The translations under genes were made by a program, and so were the position numbers. Positions 1-10,207 of a stretch of 23,039 bases of DNA are shown here, piece after piece (the stretch's first letter is position 1; each line of letters begins with the position of its first letter). The DNA is from Volvariella volvacea V23 (Eukaryota; Basidiomycota; Agaricomycetes; Agaricales; Pluteaceae). A model generated the notes under the pieces. The model searched no databases. It worked only from the letters and a program-made list of their open reading frames with translations, and was not told the DNA's origin. The stretch covers positions 206,603 to 229,641 of the forward strand of contig KB722765.1 in NCBI GenBank assembly GCA_000349905.1, read 5' to 3'.

Positions 1-1592
1 CCAGAAACCAAGTCGATTTCACAACCTCCTTCTACGAGTTCTCGAATAACATACTTGTCTTCGCCGTGTCCACATCCCACAAATCCTACTTTTGCTCTCT
101 CAATAGGGATTGCACCCTTTCCCTCTTCCATACCAACTAGAAAACACCTGTACAACATCCCTGCAACCGCTCCATCAGAGGTTCTGCAAAAGGGTAGGGA
201 GAGCGTTTGGAGCGATGGAAAGCGCCCCGCACGTAACAGAGAAACCGTCGCATCTCCGACGCAAGCAATGATCCTCATAACCCTTACATCCTTCAACGCA
301 TCCGTTTCTTTCATGTCGAGGAACTTTACGATAATATCGTCAGATAAGGCCGTTTGACGAAACCAATGCGCGCTAAGGGTAAAGTCCTCAATTCTGCACT
401 GCGAACGGGCGAGAAACTCGTGGAAATGTACCGCGTTCAGGGATGCCATTTCTTCCGACCTTATGTGAACCCTTTTCAGAGACGGGACAACGATACGTTG
501 GAGGACATCGGGCAGGTTGTCGACTTCCAAATCAAGAGTGTGCAACCTCGCCAACACGATTGGTGACGGCCCAGGAGGTGGGGTATAAAAACCATCACTC
601 GAGCAATAGAACCGCAGAGCTTCTATATCTCGAAGGTGTGGCAGGATCCCAAAGAGCTGTTCGAGGTGTCCGCAGATAAGCTCGAGATGCGTGATTTGGT
701 TCCAGAGCATCGGTGGTGCCGGTATATTGTGCCTCCTCGCGTCCCAGCATAGATCTTTTAGGACGGGTGAGCTTCTGACGCATTCCCACATGCACTCCTC
801 CCATCCGTTGTCGTGTTCGTCTTCCCAGTCGACTAATTTGACGTGGGCGACTTCTAGGATACCTGTTGCTCCAGGCGTGATTCCGTTCTCGAGCGAGAAG
901 AACTGAGCGGCCTCTGAGAGTAGCCTGAAGTCGATACCGCGCCACCTATGAATCTGTTTGACGAATAACGAAAGAACGGCCTTGGTGGCAGAGTTGCACG
1001 CAACTAGCGGAGGAAATTCGTCGTCGATGAGGGACTCCCCCTGTTGCAACGAGAGGGTAAGCGGCGTGGTCGTGCCGGAACGCATGAGGTAGAGCTCGGC
1101 GAGGTGGGCTTGGGAGGGATTGGGGTTGAAGAGTCGGATTGTTGACCAGAGCTGTGGCATAGAGCGGACGATATTGCGCCACAGGACGCACACTTGTCCG
1201 AGTAGCAAGGGATTCAAGTCGATTTTGTGCCTATCTTCATCGTCTAGCAGTGTATTTATGCTGTCCTGAGGATCAACGCAGGGAGAAGGGGCTTGTGATG
1301 CGAAGCCCAGAATCTTGCAAAGCAATTCGGTAGGGAAATTATTGATGTGCGTTGCATGTGTTGAGAGCTCAGAGTTGTTGGGGGTAGTTGGAGAGCTCGG
1401 AGAGTAATTCTTGATATGCTTCTTCCAGAAATTATGCTCGAGAGTGAGGTCAACGGGCGTTGCATAAGTGGTAGTGGAGCTGTAGGGTAACTCGTCCTGG
1501 TGAAAGTCGACTCCGTACCAAGTTCTTGGAGGGTGGTCGACGCGACTGACGACGAAGTTTGGAGTGTGAGTGGATTTGTGGGGTGTAATCAT
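1..1592 (-). CDS. F-box-like protein, paralogue 1 (3' end off the window)
   Basis: The frame is open without a stop for 530 codons from the ATG at 1592-1590 to the left edge. An F-box-like domain covers about residues 83-150: helix 1 contains INNFPTELLCKIL and the later part has LLLGQVCVLWRNIVRSMPQLW. Upstream at residues 21-38 is a PPRTWYG..F.QDELPYS block that both other F-box genes in the window share. The C-terminal 350 residues look like irregular leucine-rich repeats (L..L.L.....L.). Family knowledge: the F-box binds Skp1 and the C-terminal region selects a substrate for SCF ubiquitination; the substrate cannot be inferred. The residues at the edge align with the last few of paralogue 3, so the stop probably lies just outside. 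There is no intron. The start is supported by alignment with the two paralogues and by a TATA box about 70 bases upstream. Confidence 0.85.
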   Translation of the reverse strand, partial: MITPHKSTHTPNFVVSRVDHPPRTWYGVDFHQDELPYSSTTTYATPVDLTLEHNFWKKHIKNYSPSSPTTPNNSELSTHATHINNFPTELLCKILGFASQAPSPCVDPQDSINTLLDDEDRHKIDLNPLLLGQVCVLWRNIVRSMPQLWSTIRLFNPNPSQAHLAELYLMRSGTTTPLTLSLQQGESLIDDEFPPLVACNSATKAVLSLFVKQIHRWRGIDFRLLSEAAQFFSLENGITPGATGILEVAHVKLVDWEDEHDNGWEECMWECVRSSPVLKDLCWDARRHNIPAPPMLWNQITHLELICGHLEQLFGILPHLRDIEALRFYCSSDGFYTPPPGPSPIVLARLHTLDLEVDNLPDVLQRIVVPSLKRVHIRSEEMASLNAVHFHEFLARSQCRIEDFTLSAHWFRQTALSDDIIVKFLDMKETDALKDVRVMRIIACVGDATVSLLRAGRFPSLQTLSLPFCRTSDGAVAGMLYRCFLVGMEEGKGAIPIERAKVGFVGCGHGEDKYVIRELVEGGCEIDLVS

Positions 1593-1655
1593 GGCGGAAC
1601 TGTGACAACTTGTCAGTAGGAGAGGACAGAGAGCGGGCAGTGCAGCCAAATGAGC

Positions 1656-1690
1656 TCTTATATATGGATTCAACCTGGGAAATGTCCAAT
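1656..1690 (-). promoter_or_regulatory. core promoter of F-box paralogue 1 (TATA and CCAAT)
   Basis: Read on the minus strand, a TATATAAG box lies at about 1658-1665, roughly 70 bases before the ATG. A CCAAT element (on the plus strand) lies at 1686-1690, about 95 bases before it. The same pair at similar spacing precedes the other two F-box genes, which is the main reason to believe it. Confidence 0.5.
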
Positions 1691-2448
1691 GCCACCAGCG
1701 CCTTGGTACAAAGCCACAAACATGCATCATTGTCCATGGCTGGAGAAGTCGCGACATTGCCACAAAAGTACTGCGTACCGCCTGCCGTCTGGTTACTTTC
1801 CATTTTTCCATGAAATGTATCCGCTTTGCCACCTTCATCCAAACATGGAAGGTATCGCTGAGTTGCTTTGGTGTTATTCCACTTCGTGTCTGTGCTCGAA
1901 TGTGGTCTCAACGTATCGGCTATCATTTGCAACACGAGAAAGCCTACCGGGCCCTTCCGCCACATGCACCTCGATGCATATTCCAGGAAATTGTGTTCTA
2001 TATACAACCAAAACTGTCTGAGGTGCCCCTCTGGGGCCAACAATCGTACACAGTGGCGGGAGGCCCGGGACGATGACGGGTTCCGATATTCTGACGACAT
2101 CGTCTTTCTTTCACCAACGCGTCAAACTCAATTTTGGCGGTATGGTTATTTTTGTTAACGGTTTTCTCGACAGAAAAATACACGAAATTGGAATCGACGA
2201 ATGATATAAAGTCTCCGACGTTGGTCCCATTCGACTTGACTCCCTCCCCCCATCATCCCCAAGTTCATTCGTGCAAGGCATACTCGTCAAGTTTGGCTAA
2301 AATACACGCATATACGCACACGGCCCCGTTCGTGACTATCAAACTCGTTTCTTTACGCCTTCGTGGACGATTAATCCAAATCGGCGCCCAATCAAGCTTT
2401 CCCCAACACCGCTCCTCCCCTAGTCCAAAAGATTGCTCGACAGCAGGC
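1691..2448. other. intergenic, no supported gene
   Basis: This lies between the promoter of F-box paralogue 1 and the MFS stop codon. Open frames on both strands cross it, but none has a recognisable domain, a consistent splice structure or similarity to the other families here. The stretch at about 2240-2450 is C-rich on the plus strand. Confidence 0.5.
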
Positions 2449-4235
2449 TTAGAGGCTATACACATACCAAGCACTTTTATCCCCCGCTCCATCATTCTCT
2501 CTCCTCTCTCCCGCCTCCCATCTCTCCCTCTGCCTCTTCTTCCGTCTGTTCTCTCTCCACAACCACCACCAACCAACCGCTACACCTCCACCCATCCCGA
2601 TAGAAAATCCCAGCATCACCCGAGCTCCAAGTTCATACCCAGGCGGACTGCTCAAGCTCCCCATCAACCAAGTGGCCAGTATCCCGCCAGAATTTGTCAT
2701 GATGAACGACATTGCGATCGCCGTGGCACGCTTGATATCTGGAGAGGTATTGTTCGCAATCCAAGTCGACAACGCTGGTGCGGCTGTGTATATTCCTGGG
2801 ATTGTCAGGAACAGAGATGCGTATTGTAGTTTGTGTGGCTTAGATTGAGGTGTTGCAGCGCTGAGAAGGGGAGACGTCGAGGTCGAGAGGAATAAAGCCC
2901 AGCCGATTATGCAGAGCACGCTCGATACGAGGGAGATTAGACCACGGCAGTGGTAGCGATCGGAAATGTAGGCTGAGATCATCGAGAAGAAGAACCCGGC
3001 TGCGAATGGAGGGACGCTCATTAATTGAGCGCGGGATGATGTGTAGCCTAGCCCTTGAACGATAGAGGGTGTAAAACTATAACACGGTTCAGATGAAGGT
3101 GCTAGTAAAAGGTAGTACACGTACTATGCGAGTGCATACAATATTGTTCCTGTGTGTCATTCCATTTGAGTCTCGCATCGTCGATTCTGACTTGCCCCTT
3201 ACCATTTAGAAAGAACGTTATCACGATTATCCACACATGTCCCGTCTTGAACGCCATCCCAACCTCCCTCCAACTAAATCCCTCATCGCCATTCCCCCGC
3301 ACACCACCACCTACGCCTCTTGCATCTTCTCTCAGTCTCTCAACTACGTATCTCCTTTCCTCCACCCTCAGCCATCTTACTTCCTCTGGTCTCCCCGGCA
3401 GCAGCCAATATGAAACCAGTCCAAAGCCAACCGTCCCAACTCCCTCCAAGATGAAAATCCACGCCCAACCAGGCCTTCCACCTACTCCTTCCATTCCATT
3501 TACAATTCCAAACGCTAGCAAGCCGGAAAAGGCGCCTGAAATTGAGGCTGAGGAAAAGAACGTGGTTATGCGTGTTTGGAGAAGATGCCGTGGGTAGAAA
3601 AGGGAACAGTAGAGGACCAGACCAGGGAATACTCCGCCTTCGAAGAGTCCAAGGAGGAAGCGACAGAGAAGGAGTGTGTGGTAGGAGCGGACTAGGCCTT
3701 GGCAAGCTGTGATGACTCCCCAGAGGGTTAACATTGTTGGGAGCATCAAGTTTGGTCCGACGGACTAAATGAGGTCTGCTCAGAATCGTTTGGATGCTAT
3801 AATGCACGGAAACTTACCTTGAGAAGGAGGTTGGAGGGGAGTTCGGCTGCGATGTATGGTACGTATGTGACTGTCAATGCGATGCTGTATTGCTTATTGG
3901 TCATCCTCAAGTCGGATTGGAGGCCTGCTACCCGTGCGTTGCCAATGTTGCTTCTGTCCTGTACATTCCAAGACCGATTTTAGTGAGAGCGATCCAGTCT
4001 TCGTCGATGCGCTATAGGACAGGCTTACCAGGAATGATAAAAGGTAGAACATGGCTACGACTGGTAAAACGCATATATCCAGTTTTTTCCATACCCTTCG
4101 TTCGAGGCGCTCGTCGTATACCGTGCCACTGGCTCGTTCATTGTCGGCTTGGTTGACTGATGTCGATTCAGATGGCTGGGAAGGGTGAGAATGAGATGAC
4201 ACGAGGGCCACAGGCTCCTTTGAATCCGACGACAT
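2449..4235 (-). CDS. MFS transporter, ACS (Dal5-like) family, five exons
   Basis: Exons on the minus strand are 4235-4029, 3958-3818, 3764-3203, 3149-3125 and 3076-2449. Joined, they give 520 residues, normal for a 12-segment MFS carrier. Residues 1-50 are a polar cytosolic tail, and TM1 is at about 52-69. Exon 2 opens with DRSNIGNARVAG (70-81), the ACS-family signature after TM1. CRFLLGLFEGGVFPG at 150-164 is the TM4 motif. Exon 4 supplies TILYALA and joins to YFTPSIVQGLGY. Near the C-terminus are APALSTWIANN and RATAIAMSFIMTNSGG, typical of the family. The four introns (70, 53, 53, 48 bases) all have GT..AG ends and keep frame. Known relatives import organic anions such as allantoate, nicotinate, pantothenate or peptides; the substrate here cannot be told. 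It acts in the plasma membrane. The start was chosen as the first ATG giving the usual tail length; an in-frame ATG at 4346 is also possible. Confidence 0.88.
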
Positions 4236-4415
4236 TTCTTCTGATCGTTGTGGATCTGTAGAAATGCCTCCTCTCCTCGTTGTGCTGATTCTTAACCACC
4301 TAATCTGCCTCCCTCCCTTGCGACGATGAAGCAACGTGTACAGCAAGGAGGATGGGTTAGGGAGGAAAGCGGCTTGCCCATAGAACCACGGGACCCAAAG
4401 AAGTTATAGTCCATG

Positions 4416-4424
4416 ATATTTATA
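4416..4424 (-). promoter_or_regulatory. possible TATA box upstream of the MFS gene
   Basis: TATAAATAT reads on the minus strand about 185 bases before the chosen ATG. The distance implies a 5' leader of about 150 bases. The match is good but unsupported by comparison. Confidence 0.3.
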
Positions 4425-4985
4425 GAGCATGAATGAACGCCTTTCGTGCTTCTTGCTTTCAAATGGGGTTAGGCGGTGCACGGTATGGGGTATGCGGGTA
4501 CCCGATGAAAGCGAAATCGACAGGTCGATGGCCAGTGAGAACTCGAAGGAGGTGAAGGAGAAATGTCGACGACTCGAGGGATCAGAAGACGTGCTGTAGT
4601 GCGAGTATGGTGGGAAAGTTCTTGCTAGAATGGATTGCGTCGAGTTAGCCGACGTCATTTTGAACGGGTTGGCGTGTTGAGAGCGATGTGGCGTTGAGAG
4701 GGAAATGAATGGATCTGGTGGTAGAGAGAAGGTTAGCCGAATTAGAGGCATGGAGAGAACACCTTTGGCGTCGATTTGACTGTTGTGCATGATATCAATC
4801 GATTCATAGGCCTTATAACTTAAGCTTCGATTGATGCTAGCACTTTACTACTTTGGGCCAATCGGGATATTATGTACGGACACAACGAAGACATTGAAGC
4901 GGGGAGGAACTCGTGTATCAAAAATACGTATGCGGAACAGTGAAAACGCTCACACAGGGAACAAAGCGATTGATTAAAGGGAGAA
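4425..4985. other. intergenic, no supported gene
   Basis: This is the 5' flank of the MFS gene and the 3' flank of the next gene. A 128-codon minus frame (4404-4790) is rich in Ser, Pro, His and Arg and has no recognisable domain, so it is not called. Confidence 0.45.
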
Positions 4986-6487
4986 TCAAATATGAGGAAT
5001 GAAATCCGACCAATCTATGTCCTTATATGCAGATTCCGGGAGTCTACGAAGGGAGAAAAATGCGAGAAAGATAATAGCAATACGGGCTGCGATGTAAAGT
5101 GGAGAACCAACGCGAATGACAAGAAACCACAACACGCAGTGGACAAGAGGATCACTGCTATACCAACCCGCAGCAGCGCTGTGCTGTTTCCTCCACCAGT
5201 CAATTTTCAAGGGCCACGAGATCGTGATAATGGCGGGGATAACGGTGACAACGAGGGAACACGATCTCCACAGCCAGAGCTCTGTGGTCGTCAAGGATGG
5301 ATAGTTCCAGCCAATCAGGTGGATTCCTCCGAAGAGAACGCCGATTGCGGAAGCGTAGACGAAAAGGAGTCGGTGTTGTTCGCCGTCCAACCATGCTGCG
5401 TAGAATGGGTGGACGGATGTCGCCGCTCTGTGCCATTGCACGTTGGTCATCTCCATGAGTGGCCCAAAGATGGCTGCAAACGGTTTCTCGACTGCTTCTT
5501 TCCATAGTATTTTTGACGCGTCTCCGGTTTCGAAGTCTTTTCGTACGCCCTGCGATATACTAGCGCCGTGTCCACAGCTACCAAGGACCTTCCAACTCGA
5601 CTTCCCCGTAATAAGATTCCACAGTTTCATATACCACGCCTCTTCTTCTATGTCTTCTGGCCCATCCACACGATTACCTTCCTTGTCGATATATATTGGA
5701 TACTCGACGTTTAATGGATTGTCCCACCATAAGACGTACGTTATAACATTCAATGCGGCAAACGCCAGCGTGACCAGTTCGAGTTCGGTCAGAACAAGGC
5801 CCTCAACATGACGCGCGATACACTGGACAACGAACCACGACGTTTGAAGGACGACGATGGCTTTAGCAAGTATGTCGCCCTTGCCGTGGTCTGCAATTTC
5901 TTTTTGTCTGATCCTCGGGATGTTTTCGACCCGTGCTTCGCTTAGGGTTGAAAGTCTGCTGGTTTGTCCTCCTAGGATCACCTCGTATTTCTTCCCTTTT
6001 TCGATTTCTAGCATCAATCCGCCCATTTGGAGGAAGAACCCGTGTGTTCTTGTCCACTTTCTTTCTTTACGGTATTTTAGAACCCGGCTTGCGTGTATCT
6101 TGAAATAACGTTACCTTTTCCCCAGGCCGAGTTTGCCATCTCCCCTGCTAGAATCCTCTGTCGCAATGCCCACATAATGACGACCTCTGGGGCCAACACT
6201 GCATATAGCATGGTTCGAACCTTCAGCGCCGTTTTCCTCGCCCACGAGTGGTTCTGGTCTGGTATGTTATGATGAATAGACATATATGTGCACAGGAATA
6301 TGATACCGAGGCAGCTGTATAGAATGTCGAAGATGGTGCGAGTCTTGTGTGCGCTATATGCACCGCCGGTTAACACAGCAGTGATGGTCCCCAGAGGACT
6401 GGGAACAGGGCTGGCAGGAACTGTGACGGGCGTAGGTGATGCCAGCGACTGTGCTAAGACGGCCAGGAATATGCTTGCGAGTAGCAT
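4986..6487 (-). CDS. MGGLM-family membrane protein, copy 1
   Basis: Exon 1 is 6487-6115 and exon 2 is 6064-4986; the 50-base intron has a GTAACG donor and an AAG acceptor, phase 1. The product is 483 residues. Residues 1-17 form a signal peptide (MLLASIFLAVLAQSLAS), followed by a Pro/Thr/Ser linker. RTIFDILYSCLGIIFLCTY (50-68) and TMLYAVLAPEVVIMW (92-106) are membrane segments 1 and 2. WTRTHGFFLQMGG begins at 128 just after the splice. Further segments lie at about 192-213, 218-238, 357-377, 387-410 and 431-463, and the chain ends FIPHI. The family is widespread and usually unannotated in higher fungi; its biochemical role is unknown to me. It should enter the secretory pathway and sit in a membrane. 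This is the copy farthest from the array, separated from it by two F-box genes, and its linker and loop are the most diverged (for example SAHK where others have DPN). Confidence 0.82.
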
Positions 6488-6510
6488 CGCAGCCGGTGAA
6501 TGCTTTCTAG

Positions 6511-6540
6511 CTTATCGCTTCGCGGGGAAGGTTTTATCTG
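6511..6540 (-). promoter_or_regulatory. upstream region of MGGLM copy 1 with GATA motifs
   Basis: Read on the minus strand, GCGATAAGC lies at 6509-6517 and CAGATAAAAC at 6531-6540, 25-50 bases before the ATG. The second doubles as a weak TATA-like element. GATAAG is also found upstream of other copies of the family. Confidence 0.35.
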
Positions 6541-7669
6541 CTTGGTTACACCCCACCATCTATTATTGCTGCTATTCGCCCGTCATTTTTCATCGTTATG
6601 TTTTCGGGCTGTAACACCACCTATATGACCCTGCTTTTCGGCATCCCCGAAGAGTTTAATACTGCGATGCACCAGGGATCAAAGACGCTATCAGTCCTCG
6701 GCCTAATGCAACGGTCCTATCGTAAGTGAGCTAGTGGCGTACTTCGTGAATATGCACTATCACATCCTCATGAATCCATCTTCTGTCCAGCTTCGCCATT
6801 GAATATCACTCAGAGTATCTGCGTAAGATCGTAATCACAAAGCGGCGATCCAGGAACTATCACGTTAGAGTGGCAACTTTATCGCACTGCTCCCTGCATT
6901 AGACTCCGAGTCACGGCTCGGGCTTTATTGACCTATGAACTAAACCAGCTTTTGTCAATCAAACACAGAGATTGTGACGGCGCGCGATGGTTGTACGTAC
7001 GGTATATTGCACGTCCCATTTGGAAGTGTTAAGGCTGATGATGGCAGAAGATGTTACGCCGAAACGGGGAAATACCGGACATGAGAACCAATCTCAACCT
7101 CAGGTGCTTGACGACAGAGACTATTGAGTAAGCAAGCTTTTGGGGGAGAGTGACATGTCTAAAATTACAGCACGGCTTACCCTCATGTGTCAGTGGGCGA
7201 TGCGTTCGGCTGATTGCTTGAGTGGTGGCGTGAGATTAGAGTTCAAGGCACTCAAGGGTGGTAGATGCGATAACAGAGAAATCAGCTTCTCCTTCAATTT
7301 CTCGACATATGAAACACCTCGTGTTTTACTATCCTCCTTGTGATGCTTGACAGTTTCCCATAGTGTCCGCCGATTGCACAGCAAACGCACATGCTCAACG
7401 TTCAGAAGCTGATACTTATGCATAGTGCTGTAGTACTGTTGTCGTTGATGCTTGAAAAATTGGTCAATGTAACAGTCCGGAAAAAAGGGCGTAGCTGTGA
7501 AAGAAGGCTGTCCGGATTCCAGTACTCACACAGGGAGCAGTTTGAGTACAGAACCGCCGTCTTCTAGTATCAGGAAGTGTGGCAAGGCCAACCCTGCTGG
7601 CTCCAAACCATTAAGACAAAAAAAACCAAGCCTTAAATTTTGGCATTGGGTTGCTTCTAGATTATCACT
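6541..7669. other. intergenic, about 1.1 kb, one possible relic
   Basis: No intact gene is supported. At 7364-7423 a minus-strand frame contains LLNVEHV, which resembles the KPLNVEYP region of the MGGLM family and the relic at 21934-22032. The frame at 7497-7691 (plus) has no recognisable domain. Confidence 0.45.
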
Positions 7670-7675
7670 ATTTAT
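7670..7675 (-). promoter_or_regulatory. possible polyadenylation signal of F-box paralogue 2
   Basis: AATAAA reads on the minus strand about 107 bases past the stop codon at 7782. Fungal poly(A) signals are loose, so this is weak. Confidence 0.25.
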
Positions 7676-7781
7676 TGCCACTGCGACCTAGAGAATAGAA
7701 AGGACAGCCAAGATGACGTCTACATTTTTTGGATCCATTGTTTGCGTACATAACTAATTCATTACGGACACATGGTATATC

Positions 7782-9413
7782 TTAATTCCAATCCCAATCT
7801 ATAAGTGACAATCCAAGTTGAGTAGACTCGAGATTCAACTCAACGGCATACCCTCTTTCCTTAAGGACTGATATTACCGCTTTGTCTTTTTTGTTTCCTT
7901 CTCCCATAAATCCTACACTCATGCTTCCAATGGGGAGTATATCCGTTTGTGCTTCCCCTCCTGATAGCTTGAGTGCCATGTCCCCAACTACCCCATCTGT
8001 GGTGTCGCAATGGGATAAGAGGAGCTTGGTCAGCGATGGAAACCTTCCTTCCATAAAACAGGAAATTGTTGCATCGCATACGCAAGCTCTTATCCTTATG
8101 ACTTGCACTCTTTTCAACGCATCTATACCGAGGTACTTTAAGATTACATCTTCCTGCATCCCCACCCTGACTCGTGGATTGTTTGTGAGACTAAAGTGGG
8201 TGATCTCACACTGTGAACGGGAGAGAAACTCGTCGAATTGTACCGCGTCTGCAATCTCCATTTCTTTTAAGATGACATGGATCTTCTTGAGCGACGGGGC
8301 AGTGATGGATTGAAGGACGTTGAATATGTCACGGGTCTCCAGCTCAAGGGTATGTAACTTTGGTAAAACGGTGGGTGACGGAGGCGATGTGGGCAGATCC
8401 TCGTATGGAAAGACAAATCGCAAAACCTCGAGCTCTTGGAGATGCGACAGGATCTCATAGAAAGGTTCAGCATAATCGCAAACAAGTTCAAGGTTTGTGA
8501 TTTTACTCCATATCGTTGTTGGTGTCAGTGGATCGGGTCGCATTGTTGCCCAACTTATATCTTTGAGGGTTGACGAGCTTCCAATGCATTCCCAGACACA
8601 TGTCTCCCATTCTTCCCTCCATCCCTCCAATTCTGACTGTAGTTCATCTTCCCAACCGACTAATTGCACATGTGCAACTTCCAAGATATTTGCTGCCCCA
8701 GGTGTGAGCTTTCCACATGTCAGCAGAACGTCAGCGACTTCTGAAAATATCCTAAAGTTTATACCACGCCAACGATGAATCTGTTCAACAAATAACGAAA
8801 GGATGGCCTCTGCTGAGGCGTTGCAGGAGTAAAGCCGATCAAAGTCGGGGAGAGTCGAGGCTTCCAGCTGTTGAAGCGAGAGAGTGAGAGGTACCGCTGT
8901 TCCAGAGCGCACAAGGTACAGTTCGGCGAGACAGACTTGAGAGTATCCAGGGTTAGATACCCGAATCGTTGACCAGAGCTGTGGCATCGAACGAACAATG
9001 TTGCGCCACCGGGTGCACACTTGTCCAAGTAACAGTGGATTCAGGTCAAGTCTTTCGTCTCCAGTTCGGCCAATCACATCCTGAGGATCGATGTAGGATG
9101 AAGGAGTGAATGCAGCATCACAGAGAATTTTGCACAGCAATTCGGTGGGGAAGTTATTGATGGGTGGTGTATGTGGTATAAGGGTATCTAGAGGCCTTGG
9201 AATATAGATGTTGATATATCGCTTCCAGAAATTTGATTCGGGAGTGGGATTGGGAGTCGTAGGAGGATGCGTCAAAGAAAGTGCATGAGTGGTGGCGCGG
9301 CTATAGGGCAAATTGTCCTGGTTAAAGTCGGCACCATACCAAGTCCTTGGAGGGTCTATTACGTGCGTGACAATACGATTGTGAGCGTTGGCGGACTTGG
9401 AGGACATGGTCAT
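7782..9413 (-). CDS. F-box-like protein, paralogue 2
   Basis: This is an intronless frame of 543 codons. The F-box-like domain spans about residues 85-151, with INNFPTELLCKIL, then LLLGQVCTRWRNIVRSMPQLW. The shared N-terminal block PPRTWYGADFNQDNLPYS is at 21-38. The remainder resembles irregular leucine-rich repeats, with conserved islands HRWRGINFR, SRSQCEITHFSL and a late GFMGEGNKKDK block that matches GFVGMGNHKD of paralogue 3. By family knowledge it is a likely SCF substrate adaptor in cytosol or nucleus. The second ATG, two codons in (9407), aligns exactly with the start of paralogue 3 (MSS..), so that may be the real start. Its C-terminus is about 15 residues longer than that of paralogue 3 (ends LSLIDWDWN). 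Confidence 0.87.
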   Translation of the reverse strand: MTMSSKSANAHNRIVTHVIDPPRTWYGADFNQDNLPYSRATTHALSLTHPPTTPNPTPESNFWKRYINIYIPRPLDTLIPHTPPINNFPTELLCKILCDAAFTPSSYIDPQDVIGRTGDERLDLNPLLLGQVCTRWRNIVRSMPQLWSTIRVSNPGYSQVCLAELYLVRSGTAVPLTLSLQQLEASTLPDFDRLYSCNASAEAILSLFVEQIHRWRGINFRIFSEVADVLLTCGKLTPGAANILEVAHVQLVGWEDELQSELEGWREEWETCVWECIGSSSTLKDISWATMRPDPLTPTTIWSKITNLELVCDYAEPFYEILSHLQELEVLRFVFPYEDLPTSPPSPTVLPKLHTLELETRDIFNVLQSITAPSLKKIHVILKEMEIADAVQFDEFLSRSQCEITHFSLTNNPRVRVGMQEDVILKYLGIDALKRVQVIRIRACVCDATISCFMEGRFPSLTKLLLSHCDTTDGVVGDMALKLSGGEAQTDILPIGSMSVGFMGEGNKKDKAVISVLKERGYAVELNLESTQLGLSLIDWDWN

Positions 9414-9456
9414 AGTGGAGGACGGTTGATGGTAGCGGCTGAGGTAGCAAAGGGAG

Positions 9457-9514
9457 GACTTATATAGGAACCTCCGCAGGTACCAATGCCCCTAAGCCCT
9501 CAAAGGTTTCCAAT
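9457..9514 (-). promoter_or_regulatory. core promoter of F-box paralogue 2 (TATA and CCAAT)
   Basis: On the minus strand CCTATATAAG lies at about 9459-9468, some 50 bases before the ATG. Two CCAAT elements (plus strand) lie at 9483-9487 and 9510-9514, about 70 and 97 bases before it. The spacing matches the other two F-box genes. Confidence 0.5.
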
Positions 9515-10207
9515 GCGGCGCCATTTCCAATCTCATGCACTATTGCCATGGTCAATAGCTGATGGATCCAAAGTGCGGCATCGCCCTAGATGGGCAATGC
9601 ACAGGGGATCCTGTGTGGCTACACAATGCTCACCTGCTGCTAATATCATTCTATTTATTTCAATAAATTAAATGGTTCTATGGAGCACGTTAGCAGGTGG
9701 CACCTATGACAAAAAAGAAACAGCATAAAGAATGGAACCACATTACAAGAGATTTGTGGTGCATCTAATATCGGGAACTAAGATGGGCTTACTTCAGTGC
9801 CAAGTACCTCATATGGGCGTAATGAATTGCATAAGGAAGACAAATACAAGGGCTCTGGAACTTGTAGTGCTGACGGCCACGAAAAATTCGCCAGATGCTC
9901 CCCCCAAATCACCAGGAAAAGCCGAATTCTACGCTTGTCTAGTAGCTTCCCCATTACCATTATTAACTACGATCACTGGGATCTGGAGGATAGTGAGAAC
10001 AGGCAAGTAAGATGTACTTTCAAATTGTCTATCTTTCTTAATTATGTATACAACTTTACACCTATTATCAATAACAAGCGCATAGACCTAAATCTCCATC
10101 TGCTCATCGTGACGGTAGGCACCTTGCTCGCCCAAAGCTTTCAATGAAATTCACCGCGCAGATTCATGTTTCAGTGAGAATAGGTGGCCAAATGTACTCA
10201 AAAGTAG
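9515..10207. other. intergenic, no supported gene
   Basis: This AT-rich spacer separates the two F-box genes. Short plus-strand frames (for example 9797-10147) have no domain or splice support. Confidence 0.5.

Noticed and set aside
1450..2100. Minus-strand frame of 216 codons over the F-box 1 promoter
   Set aside because: It overlaps the N-terminus of the F-box gene in another frame and crosses its TATA box. No domain or family similarity was seen.
2134..2829. Plus-strand frame of 231 codons
   Set aside because: It runs antisense through the last MFS exon and a C-rich spacer; its composition is that expected of a shadow frame.
4404..4790. Minus-strand frame of 128 codons upstream of the MFS gene
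   Set aside because: Low-complexity Ser/Pro/Arg/His composition, no domain, and it overlaps a likely TATA box of the MFS gene.
7497..7691. Small plus-strand frame in the spacer
   Set aside because: No recognisable domain, no promoter or splice support, and it overlaps the possible poly(A) signal region of F-box paralogue 2.
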